64,000 bases of DNA. Source: Apium graveolens (lineage: Eukaryota; Streptophyta; Magnoliopsida; Apiales; Apiaceae). The notes beneath the pieces are model-generated. The model was not told the origin of the DNA. It ran no database searches and saw nothing but the letters and a program-made list of their open reading frames with translations. A program made the translations under genes and the position numbers. This document shows, in pieces, positions 12,472 through 24,459 of the stretch. Within the stretch, counting starts at the first letter, position 1; the number at the start of each line of letters is the position of its first letter. The stretch covers positions 48,143,231 to 48,207,230 of the forward strand of contig NC_133657.1 in assembly GCF_009905375.1 (NCBI RefSeq), in the 5' to 3' direction.

Positions 12472-14889
12472 TCAAGTTGATTTTGGTACCCAAGTTTCCT
12501 TGTGTCCAACCTTGTTAGTCTTTTTCCTAGACTTCACACTTCCTGCACCTTTTGACTTAGGTAACTTTGAGTCAACCTTGGTCTCAGATGTAGTTGGTTG
12601 AAGTGTAGGGTTAGTCACAGAATCATTTAGCACATTTGGTTGAATTTGATAAGGCATAGATTGTGCAAACATATTATTCCACATAGGCATATTGTATGGC
12701 ATTTGAGGCATACTAAATGCAGCAAAATAAGGATTATTAACATATGGTATGTTTGCAAAATGTGCATGTGGATTCTGTTGAGACATAACAGACATAGCAT
12801 GTAGTGGTGACATAGACATGTTAGGCATGGAAGGAGTTAATGGCATGGGAGTAATTTTAACAGATTTGCAGTTAGCAGATAGATGATTAACACTACTACA
12901 ATGCACACAACTTTTTCTAGGAGCATACTTATCATGTGTGTAGTTGTTGTGTTTGTTAATCCCTACCTTCCCATTTCTATTAGATTTTCTTTTAGTTTCC
13001 TTTTTATCCTCAACCAATTTAAGCCTATTTTTCAACTGATCTAAAGTCATGTGTCCTATATTCACCTTACTGGAATCTTTGGATGTGCTAGCTTCTTCTT
13101 TGACAAAGTTCTTGGAAGTTGAACCAAACTTTTTACTGAGATTTTTCAAATTATCCTTTTTAGAGTCATTTTCCTGTTTCAACTGATCAGCCTTCAACGG
13201 ATGCTCCTTTTCTTCCTTCAACGGATGACTCTCATCATCCGTTCATTCCACATCCGTTGACAGTCCATCAATTAATTCCATTTCCTTTTTGATTTTCTTC
13301 CAGGCATTCTCACAGAGTGATTCAATTCCTTGAACCTTGACAATTTGAGCATTAACATCCCTAGATGTTTTCCAGGCCTTGATTACCTCTTGCTCACATT
13401 CTAGTTGTTTAGAAAGAATTTCTACTTTCTTAACAGACTCTTCTAGTTCACTCTCAACAGATAAGCATTTGATTTTAATCTTTTCAAGCTCAATTACCTT
13501 ACCCTCTAACACATCATTCCTATCACTTAAAAATAGATTATTCTCTTTAATTCTCATGTTCTCTTTAGCCGGTGATTTAAGGGAAACACGTAAATGATAT
13601 AATTCATTGGACATATCATTTATAGCTTCATTGCATTCATTTTTAGAAAGCTGAGAGAGGTCAGTAGTGATTACCTGCTTGCTTGATGAACTAGTTTCAT
13701 TTTCATCAGAATTAGTCATCAGGGCTAAGTTGATATATTCCATATCATCATCTTCATTGGCTCCATCAGCTGCCCAGTCATTTTCCTGAGTCAGAAAAGC
13801 CCTTTCCTTTTGTTTGAGCAATTCGAAATATTTCTTTTTGTAATCCACTTGCTCAAATTTCTTCTTTTCAGAAGTTGGCTTTCTGCACTCACTTGCAAAG
13901 TGTCCACTTGTGCCACAGTTATAACACTTGAACTTAGACTTGTCCACCATGTTCTTGTTTGGCTTAGTGGCTCTAGTGTTTTTCTTGAATTTCATCTTTG
14001 CAAACCTTCTGGACAGAAAAGCCAGATGTTCATCAACATCATCAGAGTCATCTTGACTGGAATTTTCTTCAACCTCAGCTGCTTGCTCCTTTCCCTTGCT
14101 TGATTCTGATTTGCTTGTGCCAATTTTGAGACTTGGCATTGTCTTTTCTTCATTCCTGGCTTCAGTTCTCTCATTTTTAGCTACAAGTGCAACTGATCCA
14201 CCTTTTCTCTTTCCCTTCTCCAACAGCTCATCTTACTCCATCTCAAGTTCATAGGTCTTCAAAATTCCATATAATCTTTCAAGTGTGAAGTCCTTATAAT
14301 CTTGAGAATTCCTTAGTGAAACAGTCATAGGCTTCCATTCCTTTGGTAGAGACCTCGGAAATTTTAAGTTGGAATCCTTGACTTGGTACACTCTGCCATA
14401 CAGCTTCAATCCATTCAACAGTTTCTGAAATCTATTGAAGGTATCATTCAATGATTCTCCTTCTTCAGAATGAAAATATTTATATTGTTGAATGAGAAGC
14501 TGCATTTTGTTTTCTCTAACTTGTTCAGTACCTTCACAGATAAGTTGTACAGTATCCCAACTTTTCTTAGTAGTTTGGCTGTTAATGACATTATCAAACA
14601 TATCTTTGTTTAGGCCATTAAACAGAATGTTCATGGCCTTCTTGTCCTTGTGAACCTCTTCATTATCTTCATCAGTCCATTCTGCTTTTGGCTTGGGAAT
14701 AGACTGTCTAACAGCAACTGTGGCAGTGGCAGCTGTGGCCACTTTGTGAGGGATGTGAGGACCATTCTCAATGCAGTTTATGTAGCTTTCATCTTGAGAG
14801 AGAAGATGTAGATGCATCTTCACTTTCCAGTGATGATAATTATCTCTTTCCAGGATTGGAATCTTCACTCCAATATCCATCTTACTCAT
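12472..14889 (-). pseudogene. gag: gag of B
   Basis: One reading frame of about 805 codons carries two in-frame stops, near 14233 (TAA) and 13243 (TGA). It starts at ATG 14889 just after the PBS. The capsid region is 14889-14233 and the first CCHC knuckle (CYNCGTSGHFASEC) is near 13930-13880. A long coiled-coil-like stretch with many Glu/Lys/Leu follows, then a motif cluster at 13190-13262 and a second knuckle-like CVHCSSVNHLSANC near 12920-12875. A Met/Pro/Asn-rich tail ends in KETWVPKST-stop. The second stop falls inside the motif cluster. The length and order match gag of C (799 codons). Confidence 0.9.
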
Positions 14890-14935
14890 GATGTTAGTAG
14901 AATAGATCCTTAAACTCTTTGTATGTCAAGAGCTT

Positions 14936-14947
14936 GCTCTGATACCA
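14936..14947 (-). other. Primer binding site of B
   Basis: The minus strand reads TGGTATCAGAGC two bases inside the 5' LTR, the tRNA-iMet complement. Confidence 0.95.
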
Positions 14948-14949
14948 AT

Positions 14950-16027
14950 TGTTATTCCCAAGGAACTAACAATGAGATTTACAGAAGGGGGGTTGAATGT
15001 AAATCTCAAAACTTTTTCAAGTTTTGAGCAGTTTCAAAAGCTAAGTGTATGATGAACATATGTGTGTTAATTGCTTTGAGCAGGTGCAGACAGATGTATA
15101 TTCAATAAACAAATGTAAAGAACACAAAGGCTTGAAAAACTTTTCTGGTGGATTTGTTGTTCCACCAGAGATGTGTATTTCAGAAAATCTGTGATACAAA
15201 TAATTGTTCACAGCTGCTTCCTAGTACAAACTAGATGATTTTCTCTCTATGTTTTTTCTAAACAGCTCTGGAAAATTCACACCTAATTACTAGCTGCAAC
15301 TTGGTTTATATATCACCAAGTTTACAAGTGAAGACAAAGATAAAATAGAATCATAAAATAGTTCTTCACATGTTTCTTCTTCATTTCTCTATCCAATGCA
15401 ATCTAAGATAATATGTGAATCTTTGAATACTTCCTTGTTTGCACCAGAATGGAAATGCAGCTTTTTCTTGATTCCTCCAAGAGGCTACCACATTCCAATT
15501 GTCTCTGTCAACCCATGTGCCTCTGTCAACTTATGAATTGTCACTATTAACTGCTATGGAACTGAGCATCCGTTGAAGCTTTCATCCGTTGATGCTTTAG
15601 TGACATCCGATGATGCTTTAACAGTTGAAGCTTTATCTGTTGATGCACTCATCCGTTGATGGATGTTATCCGTTGATTCTTTAGAGACACCCGTTGAAGC
15701 TTTGTTTCTCATCCGTTGAAGGCCTTTAATCTATCAGTTGTGACTACTTCATTTATACAAACTTACAAGGCATGAAATATTTACAATTAGCCCTCCTATT
15801 TGCATATCCACTAGTAGTCAACATGACTTATAATTTCCCATAACTTCTAAGAATTATAACTTAAATACAGAGACTGAAATGTGCTACAATACTAAACTTA
15901 TTTCTAAGTAAAGCTACTCCATCAACGGATAGCCAAAGTGGTCTTATCCGTTGAGGCTACAAATACTAGATTTCTACTTAAGTGTTTTGTTTAACATATC
16001 ATCAAACTAATACATATATTCCTAACA
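14950..16027 (-). repeat. 5' LTR of B
   Basis: A 1078-bp TG...CA repeat. On the minus strand, U3 holds the motif array (15567-15720, about nine ATCCGTTG-like copies 16-22 bp apart; two more at 15921-15955). Downstream come TATATAAA (15305-15312) set inside the inverted repeat CTTGGT/ACCAAG (15300-15320), then a hairpin with stem CTGGTGGA (15145-15168), and the C6 tract near the end. Confidence 0.94.
15305..15312 (-). promoter_or_regulatory. TATA box of B 5' LTR
   Basis: TATATAAA on the minus strand lies 250-650 bp downstream of the ATCCGTTG array. The same box is found at 24452-24459 in C, 47110-47117 in A and 52662-52669 in D. Confidence 0.7.
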
Positions 16028-16032
16028 TCTAG

Positions 16033-16639
16033 TCAAGTGAATCAGAATAAAAGAGTCAATGTAGGTCATCTGTCTATCAAGCAATTGAATGACAGACTGG
16101 AGAAAATTGAAGTGAAGGCAGAGTCAAAAAGGAAAAACAATAGAAATGGGAAAGTAGGAATTAACAAATATAACAACTACACACCTGATAAATATGCTCC
16201 TAGAAAAATCTGTGTTAAGTGTGGTAGTGTAAATCATTTGTCTGTTAATTGCAAACTTGCTATGCCTACTCCTATGTCTGCACCACTTTCATTTCCCAGC
16301 ATGCCTACAATGCCTGTCAATGTTATGCCTGCACAAAATTTGAATGCATATTATGCTAACATGCCATTTGCACAAAATCCATATTATATTGCATTTAGTA
16401 TGCCACAAATGCCATTTAGGATGCCTTAATGGAATAACATGTTTACACAAAGTATGCCTTTTCATGTCAACCAATCTGTGCATGATAATTCTGCAATGAT
16501 GAATGGTTTCAAAGGTCCAAGTCGAATAACAAAGGATGAATCTGAAATATCCAAGTCAAATGAGGTCAAACCTAAGAAACCAAAGAAAAAGGCTAACAAG
16601 GCAGGACCCAAGGAAACTTGGGTACCAAAATTAACTTGA
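16033..16639 (+). pseudogene. gag: gag of A, 3' part
   Basis: Continuation of A's gag after the B insertion. It holds a basic region matching C (KRKNNRNGKVGINK), the second knuckle-like motif CVKCGSVNHLSVNC (about 16210-16255) and a Met/Pro/Asn-rich tail ending KETWVPKLT-stop at 16639. A TAA at about 16429 replaces the Tyr of the SMPYWNN motif of C. The gag frame stops just before pol, which opens two bases out of phase, as in B and C. Confidence 0.9.
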
Positions 16640-16653
16640 TTTAACATTGATAC

Positions 16654-19600
16654 ATGCAGGGAAACAGAAAGAAACTTTGGTATCTGGAGAGTAGTTGCTT
16701 AAGGCACATGACTGGAGATTCTACCCTGCTCACTGAGTTCAAGGAAAGAGCTGGCCCAAGTATTACTTTTGGAGATGACAGCAAGGGTTATACTGTGTGA
16801 TATGGCTTGATTTCGAAGGATAATGTCATCATTAAGGAAGTTGCCCTAGTGGATGGTCTCAAGCATAATCTATTGAGTATCATCCAGCTTTGTGATAGGG
16901 GCAACTCAGTTACTTTCAATGCAGAAGCCTGTGTTATGACAAACAAGAAAAGAAACAAAGTGGTTCTCACTGGAGTGCGACAAGGCAATGTGTATCTAGC
17001 TGACTTCAACTCAATAAATGCAGAATTTCTAAATTGTTTTCTCAGTAAAGCAAGTCAAGATGAAAGTTGGCTATGGCACAAGAAGTTGTCCCATCTAAAC
17101 TTCAAGACCATGAATGAGCTAGTCAAGAAAAAACTAGTTAGAGGTATTCCTCAAGTGGATTTTTCTAAGGATGGATTGTGTGATTCCTGCCATAAAGAAA
17201 AGCAGATTAAAGCGTCATTCAAAAGGAAGCTTAAATCAACAATTGAAGAACATTTGCAACTATTGCACATGGATTTATTTGGACCAATCAATGTATAGTC
17301 CATCTCAAGGAAAAGATATTTCCTACTAATTATAGATGATTTCTCAAAGTTCTCTTGGACATATTTTCTAAAATCCAAAGATGAAGCTACTGAAATCATC
17401 ATCAATCACATAAGGCAAGTTAACAATCATCCTGATTTCAAAGTTAGAACAATCAGGAGTGACAATGGAACTGAGTTCATGAATTCTATGATGAGATCAT
17501 TTTGTGAAGAGAATGGGATCATGCATGAGTTTTCTGCAGCTAGAACTCCACAACAAAATGGAGCGGTGGAAAGGAAGAACATATCTCTTATTGAATCTGC
17601 AAGGATAATGCTAAAAGAGTCAAAGCTACCAACATATTTTTGGGCTGAAGCTATGAATACTACATGTTACACTCAGAATATTTTCTTGGTCAATCAAGAA
17701 AAATGCATGACACCCTACCAATTGTTCAAGAACAGCAAGCCAACCCTAAATTTTCTTCATGTCTTTGGATGCAAATGTTACATTCTGAGGAATCAAACTG
17801 AACATCATGGAAAATTTGATGCTAAAGCTGATGAAGGAATTTTTGTTGGATATACTGTAGGAAAAGCATTTAGAGTCTACAATCTTAGAACAAACATTGT
17901 CATGGAATCTGTACATGTTGTGTTTGATGATAAGAAGATTGAAGGACTGAAAGATGAAGGTTTCCATGATAGCCTCATATTTGACAATGTTGAGATAGGT
18001 TGTGATGACAGTGACGATGATAGTGATCAAGAAATAGCGGCTAAGGATAATGCAGAAAAGTCTATCTCCCATGATGCACAAAATTCAGCATCAGTCGAGA
18101 TACAAAAAGCATCATCCGTTAGAAGACAATCAGCTTCATCCGTCGAGATACAAAGTGCATCATCCGTCGGAACAATGAGAGAAGCTGAGAGTCAAAACTA
18201 ATCACTTACAAAAAGAACTATCTCCTCAAATCAAAGATCCACAAACTCAGGGGAAGTTTCTTCTAATCAAAACTCAGTCACACATCAAGAAAACAACGAG
18301 GCCTCTTCATCTAGAGCTAATCTACCCCAACAGAGATAATGGATTAGAGATCACCCATTTAAACTGATCATTGGTGATGTATCCTCAAGAGTGTAAACAA
18401 GGAAAGCAACTCAGGAGGAATGTCTGTATAGCAGCTTTCTATCTAAGGAAGAGCCCAAAAGGGTGGAAGAAGCTCTGATGGATCCTGATTGGGTTTTAGC
18501 TATACAAGATGAGCTAAACCAATATGAGAGGAACAAGGTATGGAAGCTGGTACCCAAGCCTAAAGAAAAGAATCCAGTTGACACCAAGTGGGTATTCAGA
18601 AACAAGATAGATGAAAATGGCATAGTCATCAGGAACAAAGCTATATTGGTTGCTAAGGGCTATTGTCAACAAGAAGGAATAGATTTTGATGAAACTTTTG
18701 CTCTTGTTGCAAGACTTGAAGCAATCAGAATTTTCCTAGCCTATGCATCCCATGCCAATATTAAGGTCTATCAAATGGATGCCAACATCTTGGTTTTGAA
18801 GATCCAAATTTTCCAAAATATGTCTACTATCTTCTGAAAGCACTTTATGGATTGAAGCAAACACCTAGAGCCTGGTATGATACTTTATCAAAGTTTCTCT
18901 TAGAAAATCACTTCACTAGAGGTACTGTGGACAAAACTTTATTCTTTACAAATGTTAATGGCTCTAGCATACTTGTTCAAATTTATGTAGATGATATTAT
19001 ATTTGGCTCTACAGAAGAAAAAATTTGCAAAAATTTTGCCAAATGCAAAGTAAGTATGAAATGAGCATGATGGGAGAACTAACTTACTTTCTTGGTTTAC
19101 AAGTTAAGCAAGGTAGTGATGGAATATTCATTAGTCAAACCAAACACATTTATGATCTTTTAAAGAAGTTTGAACTAATGGATTGCACATCTGCAAAAGC
19201 TCCCATGGCCACTGCTAATAAACTTGAATTAAACACTACTGAAAAGTCTGTGGATATTTCAAGTTATAGATGCATGGTGGGCTCACTTTTGTACTTAACT
19301 GCTAGTAGGACAGATATAATATTTGCTACTTATCTCTGTGCTAGATTTCAGGCTAATCCTAGAGAATCTCACTTAATAGCTATTAAGAGAATTTTCAGAT
19401 ATCTCAAGGGTACACCAAAACTTGGCATTTGGTACCCTAGAGATTCTGGTTTTGATCTAACTGGTTATTCAGATGGAGATTATGCAGGTTGTAAAATTGA
19501 TAGAAAAAGTACAACAGGAACCTGTCGATTTCTAGGAAACAAGCTGGTATCCTAGTTCAGTAAAAAGCAAAATTCAGTTTCTACTTCTACAGCTGAAGCT

Positions 19601-19924
19601 GAATATATTGCTGCTGGTAGTTGCTGTGCACAGATTTTATGGATGAAAAATCAATTGCTAGACTATGGTATGCAAGTGGACAGAATTCCTATTTTCTGTG
19701 ATAAAACAAGTGCAATTGCCATTACTGAAAATCCAGTACATCATTCAAGGACAAAACACATAGACGTCATATACCACTTCGTTAGGGAACATGTAAAGAA
19801 TGGTATTGTGGAACTTCATTTTGTTCCAAGTAAAAAACAGCTTGCAAATATCTTTACCAAGCCACTTGATGAATCCACCTTCTATAGGTTGGTAAGTGAG
19901 TTAGGTATGCTTAATTATTCTTAA
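16654..19924 (+). pseudogene. pol: pol of A: protease, integrase, RT, RNase H
   Basis: It opens at ATGCAGGG (16654). The protease motif is degraded (LESSCLRHMTGD in place of LDSGCSRHMTGD), so the catalytic Asp is changed. Then come the GAG-pre-integrase zinc motif (about 17060-17215), the integrase core with HMDLFGP, SDNGTEF and GAVERKN (17265-17580), and a linker with ATCCGTCG motifs (18090-18175). RT has YVDDIIFGS near 18984. RNase H carries ADGD/ADYAG-, STAEAEYIA- and FTKPLDE-type motifs and ends MLNYS at 19924. Stops are at 16798 (TGA), 17296 (TAG), about 18199, 18336, 18394 and 19552 (TAG for Trp). About 58 nt of RT are deleted near 18785, removing the VKSAFLNG motif and shifting the frame. 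Confidence 0.9.
18090..18175 (+). repeat. ATCCGTCG motif cluster in the A integrase-RT linker
   Basis: Successive CATCAGTCGA, CATCCGTTAG, CATCCGTCGA and CATCCGTCGG copies. Here the motif is translated in the S-V frame (TCC GTC), unlike gag and ORF3, where it is read CCG TCG. Confidence 0.88.
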
Positions 19925-20452
19925 ATCATTTTTGATATTTTTGCAAGTTGATATACAGCCAGGAACTTAATTAATTCTTATGTTTTTAAATGAAAATTTG
20001 GCTAAGTCAAATTCTACATCTCGACGGATGTCCATTATCCATCGAGTTTGATCATCCGTCGAAATAGAAAAGCCTAATAAAAATTAATTACTTCTGTGGA
20101 TTATTTTAAACCCGACAGATAAATTGTTTTACTCTCATCCGTCGAATTGTCTACATCCTAGTCGTTAAAGTTCTAAACATTATCCATCAGATTTACTTAT
20201 AGTTTGTAAGTATATCACGCCGGATAGTTGATAGAAGTTTGACAGATTATTTTATTTTTAAACGGCTATTTTGGGAAATTCTCAATGGGTCTTTAAATTT
20301 TGCTTTTAATTTTTATCCCGTTTTATCTAAGAAAATATAAAATCCTGACTTCAAGTTCATTTTAACTTTTATCTTTCTCTACTGCACTTAACTACTCTCT
20401 TCTTCCTCAAAGCAAACCCCTCTTTCTTTCTCCAACTTTCCTTGCTCTAATA
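19925..20452 (+). promoter_or_regulatory. Pol-ORF3 spacer of A with motif cluster and TATAAAA
   Basis: The motif cluster at 20018-20225 has CTCGACGGATG, ATCCATCGAG, CATCCGTCGAA and diverged copies. Then comes a conserved AACGGCTATTTT stretch, and TATAAAA at 20336-20342, 111-117 nt before the third-ORF ATG (20453). The leader between is CT-rich. The promoter is inferred from the same layout in B and C. Confidence 0.6.
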
Positions 20453-21485
20453 ATGGCACTAGTAGTCAAAATCATGTCTCAGTCAGGATTCATCTATGAG
20501 AAGAACAACTTTGTGGGTCTTGTGAACAAAAGGGATTCCAGCCTCTGAAGATTATCACAAAATGATGGATTTTGTGAATGGATGCAAGCTCAGTTATGCC
20601 ATGCTTGAATCACCCACAATCTACTGTGAAGTTGTGGAAGAGATGTAGACTACTGCTGTATATCAGGATAATTACGAAACTATCACTCTCTCCATTAAAG
20701 GTAAGGAACATTGCATTAACAGTGATATTATAAAAGCATGCTTTAAAATTCCTGATAACACTACTACTAAACCACACACAAATTCTGATATAGTTAATTT
20801 ACTTAATTCTATGGGCTATGCACTTCCTACCACTAAGTTAAGTGAAATTAGGAGGCTAGGTCTTAGGAAAGAGTGGAGTTATTTTTTCTGATGTTGTTTC
20901 CAAAGTGTTTTCTGGTAAAATAAGTAACTTTGATTCTGTCAACACTACAATGCTTAACATGCTTTACATGCTTCTTACTGATAAGTACTACAATTTCAGT
21001 GATGCTATCATGCTTGAGTTAGGATACAAGTTAGGAGAGATTAATAAGAGATCTAAGCATGTTTATTATGCTAGATTCCTTATGATTATTCCTAACCATG
21101 TCTGTGAGGATCTTGTAATTGAGAACCCAATCAACAAACTAGATTGTTGGGTTCAAGAAAAAAGAGTAATTGCAGATTTGAACAGAGTTGATCACCACAA
21201 GGAGGTTCCCTCGATTTATTTTTCTATCATGGAGGGCCCTTATGTAAGTGAGGTAAACACATCTGTCCCTGCTCCTTCTACCTCTCAAATTCCATTGCCT
21301 TTGTCTGTGGTTATGGAATCTGTGTCAATGACCCAACAAATGCCTACCCAAGCCCCAAAATTCAAATCTTCAAAATCCAAGTTAAAGAAACCACACTCTG
21401 GTATCTCTCAAAAGATGCCAGTTCAAAATCTACCAAAACCAAAGAGGGAAGTGTGAAGGTGGGTAAGTCTGGTGAGGGACAGGGT
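20453..21485 (+). pseudogene. Third ORF of A, 5' part (interrupted by E)
   Basis: N-terminal part of the long accessory ORF. It starts MALVVKIMSQ at 20453, close to the MAPVVKIMSQ start of B and C. Frameshifts near 20530 and 20890 and a TAG in place of Trp near 20646 break it. The better-preserved 20905-21456 stretch covers the second half of the conserved N-terminal domain. E is inserted at 21486, and the reading continues from 42672. Confidence 0.85.
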
Positions 21486-23138
21486 TGTTGGATTTTAATC
21501 ACAGTGGAGGCATGGTAAAACACTTTTATACACATAAAATCCAAATAAAAGCATATAAATCGTGGTAAAACATATGGATCGATTACTAACCTTTAATATG
21601 CGATCCAAGAGCAATGATCGGAGATCCTTAGTAGCTGCTCCTCAAACGTGAAGCACTCCACTGGTATCCACCAAGAAAACGACGTTCAGGAGGAGGAGGT
21701 GGTGGAGAGAATTAGGTTTTATAAAAATTTGGGGTTTGAATAAAAACAGGGTTTATAATAGTATATTTATAGGCAAAATTTTCATCTGAAATTTTCCCAT
21801 ATATATTATTATTATTATCCCATTTATTATTCTCATTAATAATTAAAAACACCTTTTAATTATTAATTCTTTTTTCTAAACACTTTAGAAATAATTCTCT
21901 CTCTTGATTTAATTTCCAAAAATTAAATCCTTAATTAATAATATTAAGAACTTTTCTTAATTAATTTATAATCAATTAAATCTCATTTAATCAATTATTA
22001 AATTTGCCAATTAATTATTTATTTCATAAATAAATAATTATTAGCCATTATTAATTAATTCCTTCACCATTAAATCATTCTCTTTTTATGGTGTGACCCT
22101 GTAGGTTCAATATTAAGCCGGTAGTAGAAATAAATAATAATAAAACTATTTTATCATTATTTATATAAATTCTCTAATTTATTAAATATGATTAATTAAT
22201 TAATCACATTTATTCTACATCGTGAGGGATACTTCTCAGCATATCGCGACTATCCGGATAATACGAATTCACTGCTTAGAATACCAAGAACCTATTCAGT
22301 GAATAGTTACCGTACAATAAACTCCTTCTACCCTACAATGTCCCGATTAAATACAAGGCATGGATCTCGTGTCAAGCCTATCTAATTTAATCACTTGCTT
22401 ACCATTTACTATGCTTAGTTCTATGCAAATTAGAAACTCCTTTCTAATTTCATTCACTCTGGCTAGAGATTCCTGAACTAGCATAAGTGGATCAGCCTTG
22501 AACATTCGCTTCCTTCACTGGAAGGGGTAGATCCTTTATTGATCATACACTATCTTCGTGTACAAATTCCTATACCCAGTAGAGCCCTAATAATTGTCCC
22601 TGGAGACTAAGAACTAAAACAAAGCATAGTTCAGTGTACACAAGATGACTATGATGACCTCAAGTCTAAGGATACTTGTACAACTATCACTATGTGAACA
22701 ACTGCTGACACGTGAGTGAACTCCATCAGTTGTTCAGCTGTGCGAGTTATGTTCAGTGAACTTATTCTATAATAAGCACCAACATACTAGCTATAGTGTC
22801 ACCACCCAAATGTCTATGAGAACAGACATCCTTCATAATGAAGTAAGCATAGTATGTACCGATCTTTGCGGATTATTAATTACCAGTTAGTAATCCTATG
22901 ACCAGGAACTATTTAAGTTTAGAGTTATCATCTTTTAGGTCTCACTATTATGATCTCATCATAATCCATAAAAGCTTTACTCTAAACTATGGTATATCTT
23001 ATTTAAACACTTAAATAGATAGAGCCCGTAATAAAAACAAAACAAGTCTTTTATTAATATCAATGAAATCAAAACAGATTACATAAAAGTTATTCCTAAA
23101 TCCTAATACATGATTAGACTTAGGATATATTCCTTTCA
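21486..23138 (-). repeat. 3' LTR of E
   Basis: 1653 bp, TGTTGG...CTTTCA, matching 41015-42666 and the solo LTR 2469-4132. It holds a long AT-rich stretch and a perfect 12-bp inverted repeat AATTATTTATTT/AAATAAATAATT near 22010-22040. Confidence 0.95.
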
Positions 23139-23149
23139 ATCTCCCACTT
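23139..23149 (-). other. Polypurine tract of E
   Basis: The minus strand reads AAGTGGGAGAT immediately before the 3' LTR. Confidence 0.85.
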
Positions 23150-23766
23150 GTACTAAAGCCAATCACTCTGGTATCTAATACCCATCTAGTCTTTATGATG
23201 ATCAATGTAACTTTCATAAAGTAGCTTTGTGAGTGGGTCTGCTATGTTGTTATGTGTGTCAACTCTATTTCAATACAATACAAGAAATGTTACCGCGCTC
23301 CCACTAACCCTTTTGTAGACACATGGTTCATCTACGTTTTTGATAAAACCAAACTCTTTGATTGTCTCATCAAAACGGATGTTCCATTTACGAGAAGCTT
23401 GCTTTAAACCACATATGGTTCGCAGCAGCTTACACACTAGGTTTTCATTTCCCTTGGAAAGAAAACCATCTGGCCATTTGCCAGATCTTATAGTCGTAAT
23501 AAGCAGCAATCGCAAGCAAAATCCGAACTGATTTTAATAGGGCTACAGGTAAAAGGTTTCATCAAAGTCAATGCATTGCCTTTGTTTGAATCCTTTTGCC
23601 ACAAGCCTGACCTTATAGGTCTCCACCTGGCCATCTGCTCTAATCATTCTTTCATATACCGTATACATAGATTCCTTTTCGGATTTCATGGCACTATGCC
23701 ATTTCTCTGAGTCAACACTACTCATAGCCTCATTATAGCTCACAGGGTCGTCATCATCAATGATCG
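23150..23766 (-). pseudogene. pol: RT and RNase H remnant of E pol
   Basis: The minus strand begins in the RT N-terminus (DDDPVSYNEAM, SEKWHSAM, ADGQVETYKVRLVAKGF, IDFDETF; 23766-23543). It skips the WTLV/CKWIFK segment and the VKTAFLNG region, then resumes at the KLLRTICGLKQASRKWN motif (near 23430). It ends at AVTFLVLY (23270), exactly before the YVDD active site. From there it passes directly to NIADPLTKLLYES and MGIRYQSDW, the RNase H C-terminus (23230-23150). The active-site Asp pair and almost all of RNase H are therefore deleted. C is inserted immediately upstream. Confidence 0.88.
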
Positions 23767-24111
23767 ACAACTGTTGTGAATATGTTGTGTACTTGATGAT
23801 TACCTAAACAAAACATCTAAGTAGATTTTACCTAGTGAAATAATGTAGCACTCGACGGATAAGAATTATAGTCCCGACGGATAACTCATTATAGTCCCGA
23901 ACGGATGATTAACTTATTATCCATCGAGTGAGTAGCTTATGTAATAATAAGTTTGTAGCACAGAGTTGTATGCACCTTTGTATAGAATCTGGAGTAGCAT
24001 ATAAGTCATGTTGACTTTAACTAGATATGCAGAATAGGTTGATTAACTGTACATAAGCAATGTCTTGTAATTCTGTATAAGTGAAATAATGTCAAGTGCT
24101 AAAATAGCTAC

Positions 24112-24301
24112 CAACGGATGATTAACAAAGCTTCGACGGATGACCAAAATAGCTACCAACGGATGCTTAACAAAGCTTCGACGGATGATCAAATGACTAT
24201 CAACGGATGTTTAACATAGCAGTCGACGGATGATCAATTAAGTCATCGACGGATTATCTGAAAGTCGACAGATGATCATATCAAGATTCAAACATCCGTT
24301 G
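24112..24301 (+). promoter_or_regulatory. Phased CAACGGATG/TCGACGGATG array in C 5' LTR
   Basis: Eight 9-10-bp copies start at 24112, 24133, 24158, 24178, 24201, 24223, 24246 and 24265. CAACGGATG and TCGACGGATG (or close variants) mostly alternate, and a reverse CATCCGTTG closes the array at 24293. Spacing is 19-25 bp, about two helical turns. The array lies 150-340 bp upstream of the TATA box and is repeated in the 3' LTR at about 36281-36473. Regulatory function is inferred. Confidence 0.8.
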
Positions 24302-24451
24302 AACAGTGAAAGCTGACACACAGCCGTTGAGTTGGATACAAGTACACTGTGGAAGCCCATTAACTGGGTAATAGAGGACGAAAAAGCAGCAAAGATCAAG
24401 ACTGTTAGATTTTATATTTGTTTAGTTCTTTTGACTTTGTAATCTTGGTAA

Positions 24452-24459
24452 TATATAAA
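24452..24459 (+). promoter_or_regulatory. TATA box of C 5' LTR
   Basis: TATATAAA framed by the inverted repeat CTTGGT (24444-24449) and ACCAAG (24459-24464). The same framed box occurs in B and, with one changed base, in A. Confidence 0.75.

Larger units (their letters stand above)
1990..16027 (-). mobile_element. Copia element B (SIRE/Maximus-like), integrase-deleted
   Basis: Complete minus-strand insertion in A's gag. Its LTRs are 14950-16027 (5') and 1990-4676 (3', interrupted by a solo LTR). The target duplication TCTAG is at 1985-1989 and 16028-16032, and removing the element restores the gag reading. The internal order on the minus strand is PBS, gag, pol, spacer, third ORF, PPT. It belongs to the same family as A and C but forms a subfamily: its dispersed motif is CAACGGATG rather than CGACGGATG. 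The integrase region is missing and every ORF carries stops, so any movement after that loss would have needed proteins supplied in trans. Confidence 0.94.

Noticed and set aside
24112..24301. CRISPR-like array
   Set aside because: The repeated unit is only 9-10 bp, copies vary and switch orientation, spacers are about 12 bp, and the context is a plant LTR.
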